From Nocardia cerradoensis NBRC 101014 (GTDB taxonomy: Bacteria > Actinomycetota > Actinomycetes > Mycobacteriales > Mycobacteriaceae): DNA of 58,438 nucleotides. Position numbers and translations under genes: made by a program. The stretch's first letter is position 1; each line of letters starts with the position of its first letter. The stretch is from assembly GCF_000308535.1 (NCBI RefSeq), contig NZ_BAFW01000094.1:1-58438 (forward strand), given 5' to 3'. A model generated the notes under the pieces. The model made no database searches. It saw only the letters and a program-made list of their open reading frames with translations, and had not been told where the DNA came from. This document shows positions 1 to 7,880 of this stretch, in pieces.

Positions 1-1
1 C

Positions 2-640
2 GGGCAGGCGCAGCGGGTGGCACTCGCGCGCGCCCTGGCCACGGACCCGCAGGTGCTGCTGCTCGACGAACCACTGGCCGCGCTCGACGCCGGGACCCGG
101 ATGCAGGTGCGCGCCGAGCTGGCCCGGCATCTGCGTGACTATCGCGGACATACCGTGGTGGTCACCCACGATCCGCTCGATGCGATGGTGCTGGCGGATC
201 GGCTCGTCATCCTCGAACAGGGCACGGTCGTCCAGCAGGGCGCACCCGCCGAGATCGCGCGGCGGCCACGTTCGGATTATGTCGCGGATCTGATGGGGCT
301 CAACCTGTTTCGCGGCACGGCCGACGGCACCGGTGTCGAGCTCGACAACGGCGGGCACCTCACCGTCGCCACGCCGGCCACCGGCCGGGTCTTCCTCGCT
401 TTCCCGCCCACCGCAGTGAGTCTGCATCTGCAGCAACCTACTGGCAGCCCGCGCAACTCCTGGGCGGTGACCGTCGGCGGCCTGGAACACCACGCCCACC
501 TCACCCGCGTCCGGCTCGACGGAGCTCCGCCGGTACTCGCGGACATCACCCCGGCAGCGGTGGCAGACCTGCGCATTCAACCGGATATGCGGGTATGGGC
601 GGCGGTCAAGGCCACCGAGATCCACGTCTATCCGGCTTGA
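2..640 (+). CDS. modC: Molybdate-type ABC transporter ATP-binding protein (ModC), 5' partial
   Basis: This is the C-terminal part of an ABC importer ATPase; its start lies before the window. The open frame begins with the ABC signature remnant GQAQRVALARAL, then the Walker B stretch VLLLDEPLAALD and the switch histidine in VVVTHDPLDAM. About 100 residues beyond the ATPase core form a TOBE-like substrate-regulatory domain, as in ModC. It would energise molybdate or tungstate uptake at the inner face of the membrane. The ModC assignment rests on the short single C-terminal TOBE region; a related oxyanion or sulfate importer is possible because the permease and binding-protein genes lie outside the window. 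Confidence 0.75.
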   Translation, partial: GQAQRVALARALATDPQVLLLDEPLAALDAGTRMQVRAELARHLRDYRGHTVVVTHDPLDAMVLADRLVILEQGTVVQQGAPAEIARRPRSDYVADLMGLNLFRGTADGTGVELDNGGHLTVATPATGRVFLAFPPTAVSLHLQQPTGSPRNSWAVTVGGLEHHAHLTRVRLDGAPPVLADITPAAVADLRIQPDMRVWAAVKATEIHVYPA

Positions 641-691
641 TATCTCGAGGCCGGCGGCGTGGCGCGCACCGATTTACCGGTCGACGCGGCT

Positions 692-708
692 GCGAGCATT
701 ATGCTTGC
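692..708. promoter_or_regulatory. Near-perfect palindrome upstream of the porin gene
   Basis: Half-sites GCGAGCAT and ATGCTTGC flank one central base and differ from perfect symmetry at one pair. The octamer CCGGTCGA occurs on either side (678-685 and 708-715) as a direct repeat. The position, 56-72 bp before the porin start codon, suits a dimeric regulator. The regulator is unknown. Confidence 0.4.
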
Positions 709-763
709 CGGTCGATAGCTGTTCGCGATCTGCTGCCGTGACAACGAGGAACAGGATCCAGCT

Positions 764-1717
764 ATGCGACGTCCCCTCATCGCCGCCGCGACAGGCATCG
801 CCGCGGTGACCGCCGTCGCGTCGATCTTATGGACCGGCGGGAGCGAAACGAGCCACGCCCAGCCACCCGGCACGGACGTGACCGGTTCGGGAGTCCATCT
901 CAGCGCGTCGGTGGACAACATCGGCGTGAACCAACCCGGTGACCGGACACCGAACTACCTCATGACGTTCTCGCACGCCGCGCAGATGTCCGGGAATTTC
1001 TCGGTCAACATCGAAGGCGACCCCATCACCTCGGGTCAGGCGGTCGCGGGATTCCTGCTCGGATGCGGGATCAGCGTGGCCGGCGGTTTCGACGTGGGCA
1101 TCTCGCCCAACCAAGGACTGCAACTCAGTATCTCTCCGACATTCACGCCACCGTCTCTGACAACCGCCGCCGCCCCCATCGCGACGACCGGTAGCGCCAC
1201 TCCGACAACCAGCGGTGCCGGCGCCTCCCCCACGACCGCCCGTACCACTACCACCCCCACCAGGACTGTCCGTACGAGTGTCGTTTCCACCACGAGCACG
1301 ACCCCCACCACGACCACCACACCCACCACGACTGTCACGCCGCCGACCACTGTCGTCCCCACCACGGACACCCCCACGATCACCACCCCGAGCCTGCCCA
1401 CCACATCCGGCAGTGCCGGGCTGCCCGGAGTATCACCGCCCGGTTTCGACCTCGGGCCGAGCGTCGGCGGCTCCCTCGGCCTGTCCGAGAACCTGGACGC
1501 GAACATCGGTCCCGGTCAGGTCACCACCGCGACCACCGCGACGGCCACCCTGGACAACACGACCGCGTTCCCGTACCACATCGCATTCAACAACGCCGCG
1601 TTGAACGTCTCCCAATGCGCGTCCCCGGTCGCGGCGGTCCCGTTCGTCTCCGCCACGGTGTCGACGCCCACGGGCCTGGTTCAGACCACGGCATACGGCG
1701 ATCAGTTCACCTTCTGA
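764..1717 (+). CDS. Secreted MspA-family porin-like protein with Thr/Pro-rich insert
   Basis: The 317-residue product has an N-terminal signal peptide (residues 1 to about 32, ending SHA). Residues 40-130 and 220-317 resemble the two halves of MspA-type outer-membrane porins: a VGIS...LSIS glycine/serine beta pattern, a conserved cysteine near residue 101 (LLGCGIS), a second near 285 (VSQCAS), and a C-terminus ending in an AYGD motif. Between the halves, roughly residues 131-218, is a low-complexity run dominated by Thr, Pro, Ser and Val that ordinary MspA proteins lack. MspA proteins form mycomembrane channels; whether this one does is inferred. An AGGA site precedes the ATG by 7 bp. Confidence 0.7.
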   Translation: MRRPLIAAATGIAAVTAVASILWTGGSETSHAQPPGTDVTGSGVHLSASVDNIGVNQPGDRTPNYLMTFSHAAQMSGNFSVNIEGDPITSGQAVAGFLLGCGISVAGGFDVGISPNQGLQLSISPTFTPPSLTTAAAPIATTGSATPTTSGAGASPTTARTTTTPTRTVRTSVVSTTSTTPTTTTTPTTTVTPPTTVVPTTDTPTITTPSLPTTSGSAGLPGVSPPGFDLGPSVGGSLGLSENLDANIGPGQVTTATTATATLDNTTAFPYHIAFNNAALNVSQCASPVAAVPFVSATVSTPTGLVQTTAYGDQFTF

Positions 1718-1738
1718 CGCGCAGCCCCCTCACGCAGC

Positions 1739-1767
1739 CTGGGCCGCCCGCATCGCGGGCGGCCCAG
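1739..1767. terminator. Bidirectional hairpin between convergent genes
   Basis: A perfect 12-bp stem (1739-1750 with 1756-1767) encloses a 5-base loop. It lies between the porin stop codon and the stop of the opposing glycosyltransferase/DUF2795 gene, so it could terminate both transcripts. There is no T-rich tail, as is common in high-G+C actinobacteria. Confidence 0.6.
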
Positions 1768-1778
1768 GTGCATTCAGG

Positions 1779-1967
1779 TCAGGATACGGCCTCGCTCACC
1801 GCATTCGGCCCGTCGAACATCCGATCGGGCATGCTCTCGAGCGCGTCGACGATCTCCGCGCCGGCGCCGTTGTTCCGCGCCGCGCGCACGATATCGCGGC
1901 GGTCACACGGATAGTCCACGCCGGAGAGATACTTCTGCACCTGAATGGGATTCACCTTCTGGCTCAT
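1779..1967 (-). CDS. DUF2795 small stress-type protein, internal in-frame start
   Basis: A 62-residue protein beginning MSQKVNPIQVQKYL and ending near DGPNAVSEAV matches the DUF2795 family, whose members are normally stand-alone proteins of this length. Its ATG at 1967 follows a strong AGAGGAG site 5 bp away, and a sigma-B/F-like promoter lies 50-74 bp upstream. I therefore think it is translated independently, although the same frame is open back through the preceding GT9 gene. Function is unknown; relatives often sit near other general-stress genes, as ChaB and KatE do here. Confidence 0.7.
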   Translation of the reverse strand: MSQKVNPIQVQKYLSGVDYPCDRRDIVRAARNNGAGAEIVDALESMPDRMFDGPNAVSEAVS

Positions 1968-2957
1968 CGTTTCTCCTCTCTCGGTACTGTCCGTTCGGGA
2001 TTGGAACGACGGCGCGATACCACCAGAATCGGAGCGCAAACATCGCAGTTGCCGAATCGCTGCCACGATCACTTCGACGGGCTGGATCCGCAACAGTCCG
2101 GGGTCCGGTTCGGCGCCGTGCGGATCGCCGATATGCCCGGCCCACAGGGCGATATGGGCCGGGTCGGGCGGCGGTCCCCACCAGGCCGGCGGGGTGGGTC
2201 CGAAGATCACCACCGACGGCGTGCCGAAGGCGCTGGCGAGATGTCCGACGCCGGTGTCCCCGCTGATCACCAGGGCGGCGTTGGCGACGAGGGCGGCCAG
2301 CTCGGTCAGCGTCAGCGCACCGGCCTGCACGGAGTTCCGGGGCAGGCCGGCCGCGTCGGCGACCTGCGCGGCCAGCGCCGCCTCGTCGGCGTTTCCCGTG
2401 ACGACGATGCGGTAGCCCAGACGCCGCAGATGCGCGGCGACGGCGGCGAAACGCTCCGGCGGCCACCGCCGTGCCCGCGAACTGCCTCCGGGGTGCACCA
2501 CGACCCGGCCCACCGGCGCCTCGACGCTCGGCCGCCGGATCCCGAGCCGACCGGGGTCGGCCGGGATGCCGGCCGAGCCGAGCAACCGGCACCAGCGCTG
2601 GACCTCGTGCACGTCCTCGGGCCAGGCGGGGCCGGTCACCTCGGGAAAGTCCGGATGACGGTGGGTGATCAGGCGTCGGGTGCGGACTGTCATCAGATCG
2701 GCGATGCTCTGCGGACCACTGCCGTGCAGATTCACCGCGAGCTCGGGCGACGGGCGGTCCCAGCGCAGCTCGCCCAGTCCGGCGGTCGGAAGGACCTCGT
2801 CGACACAGTCGGCGAGCTCGGCCATCGGCGCCAGCCAGCGGGGAGCCGCCAGCACCAGATGGTCGTCGCCGCGCGCGGCCCGCAACGCCCGCAGCGCCGG
2901 CACCGCGGTCAGCAGATCACCCAGCCCCAGCGCCCGCAGGACCAGCGTCACGCCCAT
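1779..2957 (-). CDS. GT9 glycosyltransferase (heptosyltransferase-like), in frame with a C-terminal DUF2795
   Basis: The first ~330 residues form a GT9 (ADP-heptose:glycan heptosyltransferase-type) enzyme: N-terminal LRALGLGDLLTAVPAL, a central VVHPGGSSRARRWP nucleotide-binding loop, and SGDTGVGHLASAFGTP of the sugar-nucleotide site. Translation does not stop after the GT9 domain but continues in frame through a ~30-residue linker into a complete 62-residue DUF2795 domain, which also has its own start and ribosome site. The ATG at 2957 overlaps the end of the upstream PfkB-type kinase gene by 10 bp, so the two are co-transcribed. It would transfer heptose or a related sugar in the cytoplasm; the acceptor is unknown. 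Confidence 0.75.
   Translation of the reverse strand: MGVTLVLRALGLGDLLTAVPALRALRAARGDDHLVLAAPRWLAPMAELADCVDEVLPTAGLGELRWDRPSPELAVNLHGSGPQSIADLMTVRTRRLITHRHPDFPEVTGPAWPEDVHEVQRWCRLLGSAGIPADPGRLGIRRPSVEAPVGRVVVHPGGSSRARRWPPERFAAVAAHLRRLGYRIVVTGNADEAALAAQVADAAGLPRNSVQAGALTLTELAALVANAALVISGDTGVGHLASAFGTPSVVIFGPTPPAWWGPPPDPAHIALWAGHIGDPHGAEPDPGLLRIQPVEVIVAAIRQLRCLRSDSGGIAPSFQSRTDSTERGETMSQKVNPIQVQKYLSGVDYPCDRRDIVRAARNNGAGAEIVDALESMPDRMFDGPNAVSEAVS
2017..2041 (-). promoter_or_regulatory. Sigma-B/F-like promoter for the DUF2795 gene
   Basis: On the minus strand GTTT (2041-2038), 15 bases, then TGGTAT (2022-2017) match the GTTT-N15-GGGTAT pattern of actinobacterial general-stress sigma factors with one mismatch. 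It lies inside the 3' part of the GT9 coding region and 50 bp before the internal ATG. Confidence 0.5.
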
Positions 2958-3952
2958 GACGGTGGAACCGCCGAGCGGCTCGGCGCCGCGGTCACCGCCG
3001 CGCGATCCGATCGCGTCTCGCCCATCCCGAGCGAGGACACCGCACCGTCGCGAACGAACCGCGCCGCGACATCGACGGCCCGGCGGACCGCGTTGGTCAC
3101 CGAATCACCGGAAGCCAGCGCCGCGGTGGCCGCCGCGGCGAAACGGTCCCCGGCGCCACACACGTCGTACCCCGGACCGCACCGGAGGTCCGGCGGTATC
3201 CCCACGGCCACAGTGCCTTTCGTACCGTGCCGGTAGAGCACCGCCCCCTCGGCGCCGAGGGTGACCGCCACCGCCCGCGCCGACCATCGCCGGCTCAGCT
3301 CACGGGCCCGATCCCCGAAGTCACCGTCTCCGGCCACCAGGCTCGCGGCCTCGTCGCGATTCGGTGTCACCAGAGTCGCGCCGGCCACCGGCGCCGGGCC
3401 GCGCGGATGCGGATCCCACACCACGGGAATCTCGCCCAGGCGCCGGGCCAGCAGGGCGCGGATTCCGGGGTGGGCGGCGACGCCGTGACCGTAGTCGGCG
3501 ACGAGAATTCCACGCGCGCAATCGAATACGGCCTCGACATCGGCCGGTAACGGGCCCGGCCCGATCCGGCCGTCACCGGAGTCGACCCGGACCACCGACA
3601 CCGGGCGATCGCCCGTACCGTCCGCGGCGGCCGGAGCGCACGGTCCGACGGCCCGGATCCGCTGTTTGCACACCGTCGTTCCCGGCATCGGCAGCGGCGC
3701 CACTCGCACGCGCCCGGCGAGCAGCCGGCGCAGCCGGTGACCGGCCTCGTCGTCGCCGAATCCGCCGACCAGGACCACCTCGCCGGCGTCCGCGGTGGCC
3801 AGCAACGCCGCCAGCCCCGCCCCGCCCGGACGCCAGATCCCGGTGCGGACGTCGACCACCGGAACGCCGGCGTCGGGACTGCGACGGTCGGCGCGGCCCT
3901 CGATATCGCTGTCCAGCAGCACATCTCCGACGACGACCAGCGGTGCGATCAC
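2948..3952 (-). CDS. PfkB-family sugar kinase, heptose-kinase-like
   Basis: The 334-residue product resembles the kinase half of HldE: VVVGDVLLDSD at the N-terminus, a glycine pair in the sugar-binding region (RPGGAGLAALL), TPNRDEAA in the middle and the PfkB signature DVCGAGDRFAAAA with the catalytic Asp. It would phosphorylate a sugar phosphate, plausibly D-glycero-D-manno-heptose 7-phosphate, at C1. It lacks a nucleotidyltransferase domain, and the window has a complete HldE elsewhere, so this is a second kinase whose substrate may differ. The GTG start at 3952 overlaps the GmhA stop as GTGA, which fixes the start and implies translational coupling. Confidence 0.75.
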   Translation of the reverse strand: MIAPLVVVGDVLLDSDIEGRADRRSPDAGVPVVDVRTGIWRPGGAGLAALLATADAGEVVLVGGFGDDEAGHRLRRLLAGRVRVAPLPMPGTTVCKQRIRAVGPCAPAAADGTGDRPVSVVRVDSGDGRIGPGPLPADVEAVFDCARGILVADYGHGVAAHPGIRALLARRLGEIPVVWDPHPRGPAPVAGATLVTPNRDEAASLVAGDGDFGDRARELSRRWSARAVAVTLGAEGAVLYRHGTKGTVAVGIPPDLRCGPGYDVCGAGDRFAAAATAALASGDSVTNAVRRAVDVAARFVRDGAVSSLGMGETRSDRAAVTAAPSRSAVPPSWA

Positions 3953-4569
3953 GAGCGGTCCCGCAGCGCGGAATCCAGTGCCGTGCACAGCGCGTGGACC
4001 AGCACCAGATGCACCTCCTGCACCGTCGCCGTCGACTCCGCCTCCACCGCCACCGCGTCGTCGCACAGCGATGCCAGCGAATTCGGCGCCGGTCCGGTCA
4101 GCGCCCAGCTGGTCAGGCCGATATCGGCGGCAGCCTTCGCCGCGGCGACGACATTGCCGCTGGAACCGCTGGTGGACATCGCGACCAGTACGTCCCCGGG
4201 CCGGCCGTGCGCCCGCAGCTGGCGGGCGAACATCTCGTCGAATCCGTAGTCGTTGGCGATCGCCGTCACGCTCGAGGTGTCGGCGTGCAGGGCGACCGCC
4301 GACAGCGGTCTGCGTTCCTCCCGGAAACGCCCGGTCAGTTCGGCGGTCAGATGTTGTGCCTCCGCCGCGCTGCCGCCGTTGCCGCAGGCGAACAATCTGC
4401 CGCCGTCGCGGTAGACGCACGCCAATCGCTCCCCCCAGTCCCAGATGTGGGCGACCGAGGGACGCACATTGCGGCGCAGCGCCGTCCCGAGGAGTTCGAA
4501 GTGCTCCTCGAGCTCGGTGCCGATACCGGCGACGTCGTGGCGCCGGTACTCGTCTCGTGGACCGGTCAT
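3949..4569 (-). CDS. gmhA: D-sedoheptulose 7-phosphate isomerase (GmhA)
   Basis: A 206-residue SIS-domain protein of normal GmhA length. It carries the family's NGGSAAEAQHLTAELTGRF loop, the STSGSSGNV phosphate-binding loop and a C-terminal HLVLVH pair matching GmhA zinc ligands. GmhA converts sedoheptulose 7-phosphate to D-glycero-D-manno-heptose 7-phosphate, the first committed step of ADP-heptose synthesis in the cytoplasm. Its ATG overlaps the stop of the upstream GmhB frame by 4 bp and its stop overlaps the kinase start, so gmhB-gmhA-kinase-GT9 form one tight operon. Confidence 0.9.
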   Translation of the reverse strand: MTGPRDEYRRHDVAGIGTELEEHFELLGTALRRNVRPSVAHIWDWGERLACVYRDGGRLFACGNGGSAAEAQHLTAELTGRFREERRPLSAVALHADTSSVTAIANDYGFDEMFARQLRAHGRPGDVLVAMSTSGSSGNVVAAAKAAADIGLTSWALTGPAPNSLASLCDDAVAVEAESTATVQEVHLVLVHALCTALDSALRDRS

Positions 4570-5168
4570 GACAGGGTGTCCTTCCCGTCGAGTTCGGCAA
4601 GTGCCAGCGACACTGCGGTCCGCAGGTCGGGCGCGACATGGGCGACCACCGCGGCGAAGGCGATCTCCGAGGGCCGCGTCTTCGCCGTGGGCACGAGCAC
4701 CGCCCGCGCTCCGGCCGCGGCGGCGGCCTCGACATCGCTGCCGATATCACCGATCACGACACATCGGTCGGGTGTCGTGCCGAGTGCCTCGGCGGCCGAA
4801 ACGACAAGCCCCGGTTGGGGTTTGCGGCATTCGCAGCCTTCGTCGCGGCGATGCGGGCAGATCTGCCAGGTGTCGACGGGCCCGAGCAGATCCTCCACTT
4901 TCGCGGTCACCGCCGCCAACTGTTCCGGGGTGATGGTGCCCGCACCCACCCCCGACTGATTGCTCACCACCCCGATCCGCACGCCGGCCCGGCGCAGCCG
5001 ATCCAGCTCCGCGGCCGCACCGGGTACGGGCTCCACCAGCCGCGGATCGGACAGATACGGCACATCGATGATCAGGGTGTCGTCGCGGTCGAACAGGACC
5101 GCGGGCGGGCCGTCGGGCCGTTCCGCGCTCGTCGATCGCCGCGGCTTCTCACCCCGCAGATGTGCCAC
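4566..5168 (-). CDS. gmhB: HAD-IIIA phosphatase GmhB (D-heptose 1,7-bisphosphate 7-phosphatase), probably the C-terminal half of a GT9-GmhB fusion
   Basis: It shows the HAD nucleophile motif LFDRDDTL, the SNQSG motif, and the GmhB-specific zinc loop ICPH...CECRKP. It would remove the C7 phosphate from heptose 1,7-bisphosphate. The GTG at 5168 is only a nominal start without a ribosome site. The same frame upstream (to about 5343) encodes the C-terminus of a GT9 protein, so the natural product is probably one GT9-GmhB polypeptide starting at 6147, here interrupted by a one-base frameshift. Removing one base makes 4566-6147 a single 526-residue frame. Confidence 0.8.
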   Translation of the reverse strand: MAHLRGEKPRRSTSAERPDGPPAVLFDRDDTLIIDVPYLSDPRLVEPVPGAAAELDRLRRAGVRIGVVSNQSGVGAGTITPEQLAAVTAKVEDLLGPVDTWQICPHRRDEGCECRKPQPGLVVSAAEALGTTPDRCVVIGDIGSDVEAAAAAGARAVLVPTAKTRPSEIAFAAVVAHVAPDLRTAVSLALAELDGKDTLS

Positions 5169-6147
5169 CGCGTCGACGATCTGTTCGTCGGAGATCCGGT
5201 TCAGGCAAGGATGGCCCGGTATCGGGCACTGCCGGGCCCGGGTGCCGGCGCAGGCCGCCGCCTGATCGCCGAGCACCACGCACGGAACACCGTGCGGCGC
5301 CCAGCGGATCGCGGGAACGACCGGGGCGAACAACGAGACCACGGGGGGTCGCGACGGCGGCCGCCAGATGTGCGGCGCCGGTATTGGGCGCGACGGCCAC
5401 ATCGGCCCCGCGCAGCACGGCCGCCAGCTGCGGCAGATCGGTCGCGCCGCCCAGATCGCGGGCGTGCGTCCCGGCGACGGTGGCGGTCAGCTCGCGCTCG
5501 TCGGGGCCGCCGGTCACCACCACGCGGTATCCCGCCTCGGCCAGGGCGAGGGCCACCGCCCGCGACCGCTGCGCCGACATCCGGCGGGCGGGCACGGCCG
5601 CCCCCGGGTGCAGCACGATATAGCCCGGCTCGCCGGTCAGCGCGGACACATCCGGCAGATCGGTGCGTACCCGAAGCCGGTGCCCAACCGACGGATAGCC
5701 CGCCGCCTCGGCCAGCGACAGCGCCCGAATCGCCTCGGGCACATCGTCGTCCAGCTGATGGCGGACATCGAGCAGCGATCCCGGATAGTCGGGACTGATC
5801 GCCGAGATCCGCCCGACCCCCGCCATTCGCAGCACGAGCGCCAGCGGCAACGGCGACTGATGGAAGGAGGTGAAGATGATCGCCTCGTCCGGCTGCTGGG
5901 TGTCGACGAGTTTCACCAGCTCGGCAATCGATTCGGCATCCACCGGCGGGGCATCGAAATCGACCCAGCCGGCGTGGAATTCGAGGACCTGGCTCACACC
6001 GGGCAGTAGCTGCGCCGCGGCCCGCCCGCGTGGCCCCGCGAGAAAACTCACCCGCTGCGCGCGGGCGGCGACCGCCCGCACGGCCGGGCCCGTCAGCAGC
6101 ACGTCGCCCGCACTGTCCAGGCGGGCCACCAGAACGTGGCCGTTCAT
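5149..6147 (-). pseudogene. GT9 heptosyltransferase-like gene disrupted by a frameshift
   Basis: The frame opens with VLVARLDSAGDVLLTGPA and has the central IVLHPGAAVPARR and PNTGAAHLAAAVATP motifs of GT9 enzymes. It then becomes nonsense (Arg/Gly-rich). The expected continuation (PVVSLFAPVVPAIRWAPHG, CVVLGDQ and so on) is in the neighbouring frame from about 5345. The switch coincides with a run of six G at 5343-5348 (C on the coding strand); five would restore the frame. The lesion is either a real phase-variable or inactivating mutation or a sequencing error. The start at 6147 overlaps the upstream glycosyltransferase stop as ATGA. Confidence 0.75.
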
Positions 6148-7169
6148 CCGCGCCTCCCGCTGTGGAATTCGGCGACCGTGTCGGCGAGCAGCCGGTCCCA
6201 GCGTTGCGCGAACTCGGTGATGCCGAAATTCTTCGCGGCCCAGGCCCGGGCCGCCTGTCCGGTGCGCCGGGCGAGTTCCGGATCGGCGACGTAGCGGCCG
6301 ATCGCGCGGGCCAGCTCGTCGGGGTCGGTGGAGACGACACCCGCCTCCGGCGGCACCGCCCAGGGCGCCTCGGTGGCGCCGACCGCCACCACGGGCATGC
6401 CCACGAACATGGCCTCGAGCAGCGACAGACCGAGCGAGGTCCAGCGGGCGGTGTGCACGAACACCCGGCGCCGGCCGATCTCGGTGTGCAGCCGTTCCTG
6501 GCCGACGTCACCCGCGCCATGAATGTGTGTCGCGGGGCAGTGCTCCCATTTGTGCAATTCGCCGGTGTCGATGCCGAAGACGTCGATCGGCGCGGTCCGC
6601 GACAGGTCACCGAGCAGATCGGTGCCGGTGATCCGCCACCGCCGCACCGGCTCGTTGATGATCGAGGCCGCGCGCTCGAGCTCCCCGGTGTACCGGTAGC
6701 CCGGATCGACCACACCGTGCGGGACCGTCTCGGCTCGGCAGCGCCCGTTGTCCCACATCAGCCGGTTGAATCCGGTGACGTGCACCAGCGTCACATCGCC
6801 GCGGTCGGCCATCGGATGCCGGCTGGTGGCCGCGTGTTCGCGAGGAGTGTTGTGCTCGACGTAGATCACCGGCACCTCCCGGCCGGGCACCCGGCCGAGC
6901 CAGTCGCGCACCAGGTCGAATTCCTCCGGACGCTGCAGGACCACCACGTCGACCGGTTCGTCGGCCAGATCGGCCGGTGCGATCTCGACCGCGGATTCGG
7001 GCCAGGGTCGTCCGCACCGGCCCAGTGCCCACTGCCGCCGCCGGGGATCGGACGGCACCAGATAACGGTGACGCCCCTGGACGAAAGAGGTCATCCAGGA
7101 CCCGTGCACGTGCCATACGAGCACGCGCAGGGGATCCGAACCCGGTACAGCGGCAGCGGTCATGGCCAC
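6144..7169 (-). CDS. GT4/GT1-type glycosyltransferase
   Basis: The 341-residue product has a two-lobe glycosyltransferase layout: N-terminal VLVWHVHGSWMTSFVQG, VIYVEHNTPREHA in the acceptor lobe, and a C-terminal nucleotide-sugar lobe with HTARWTSLGLSLLEAMFVGM-type sequence and the glutamate usual in GT4 enzymes. Donor and acceptor are unknown. Neighbouring heptose genes suggest it elongates the same glycan. ATG at 7169 or 7163 could be used; the former overlaps the end of the SDR gene by 10 bp, consistent with one operon. Confidence 0.7.
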   Translation of the reverse strand: MAMTAAAVPGSDPLRVLVWHVHGSWMTSFVQGRHRYLVPSDPRRRQWALGRCGRPWPESAVEIAPADLADEPVDVVVLQRPEEFDLVRDWLGRVPGREVPVIYVEHNTPREHAATSRHPMADRGDVTLVHVTGFNRLMWDNGRCRAETVPHGVVDPGYRYTGELERAASIINEPVRRWRITGTDLLGDLSRTAPIDVFGIDTGELHKWEHCPATHIHGAGDVGQERLHTEIGRRRVFVHTARWTSLGLSLLEAMFVGMPVVAVGATEAPWAVPPEAGVVSTDPDELARAIGRYVADPELARRTGQAARAWAAKNFGITEFAQRWDRLLADTVAEFHSGRRG

Positions 7170-7861
7170 GACGATTCGGTGGAGGAGCAGACCAGCATTT
7201 CCCGCACCTCGGATCCGGCGGGGCGGGTGAGGGCGAAAACGACTGCGTCGGCGACGTTTTCGGGTCGTTCGAGGCGCACGTCGGGCCCGGGGACGTACTG
7301 CTCCGGGCGGTCGTCGAAGAAGTGTGTGTCCATGCCGCCCGGAATCATCAGCGTCACGCCGATCTCCCCCGCCGTCTCGGCGGCCAGTGCCCGGGTGAAT
7401 CCCACGACCCCGAATTTCGACGCACAGTATGCCGTGGCATCGGGCAGCGCCCGCATACCCAGCGTCGACGCACAGGTGACGACGTGTCCGCGAGACGCGC
7501 GCAGGGCGGGCAGCGCGGCGCGGATCACCGCGGCCGTGCCGAGCAGATTCACCCGCACCACCCGTTCCCAGGCGGCCGCGTCGACCTTCTCCAGCGGGCC
7601 GCAGGCGTCGATACCGGCGGCGGTGAACACGCCGTCGACGCGGCCACCGGCCCGGTCGGCCAGGGCTCGCGTCGCCTCCTCGGCCGCCGCCGAATCCGCG
7701 AGATCGGCGTGCTCCCAGTCGACGTCGGTATCGGGCCGGTTCCGATCGATGACCAGCGGAACGCCGCCGGCGGCGCGCACCGCGTGCACTGTCGCCGCGC
7801 CGAGGCCGGAGGCCCCACCGGTGATGACGACATTGCCCAGGGGTCGAGTCGGTTGATTCAT
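7160..7861 (-). CDS. Short-chain dehydrogenase/reductase
   Basis: A 233-residue classical SDR with the cofactor motif ITGGASGLGAA, the catalytic Ser in TCASTLGM and the YCASK active-site pair. It would reduce or oxidise a hydroxyl or keto group with NAD(P)H. Location inside the glycan operon suggests sugar modification, but the fold alone does not tell. The start at 7861 is fixed by an AGGAGG site 9 bp upstream; an in-frame extension further upstream has no support. Confidence 0.8.
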   Translation of the reverse strand: MNQPTRPLGNVVITGGASGLGAATVHAVRAAGGVPLVIDRNRPDTDVDWEHADLADSAAAEEATRALADRAGGRVDGVFTAAGIDACGPLEKVDAAAWERVVRVNLLGTAAVIRAALPALRASRGHVVTCASTLGMRALPDATAYCASKFGVVGFTRALAAETAGEIGVTLMIPGGMDTHFFDDRPEQYVPGPDVRLERPENVADAVVFALTRPAGSEVREMLVCSSTESSWP

Positions 7862-7880
7862 CCGCGCGTTCCTCCTGATG

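Noticed and set aside
2001..3236. Long open frames on the plus strand across minus-strand GT9 and kinase genes
   Set aside because: High-G+C third positions keep opposite frames open; the translations are Arg/Pro/Gly-rich with no recognisable domain, while the minus strand encodes clear GT9 and PfkB motifs.
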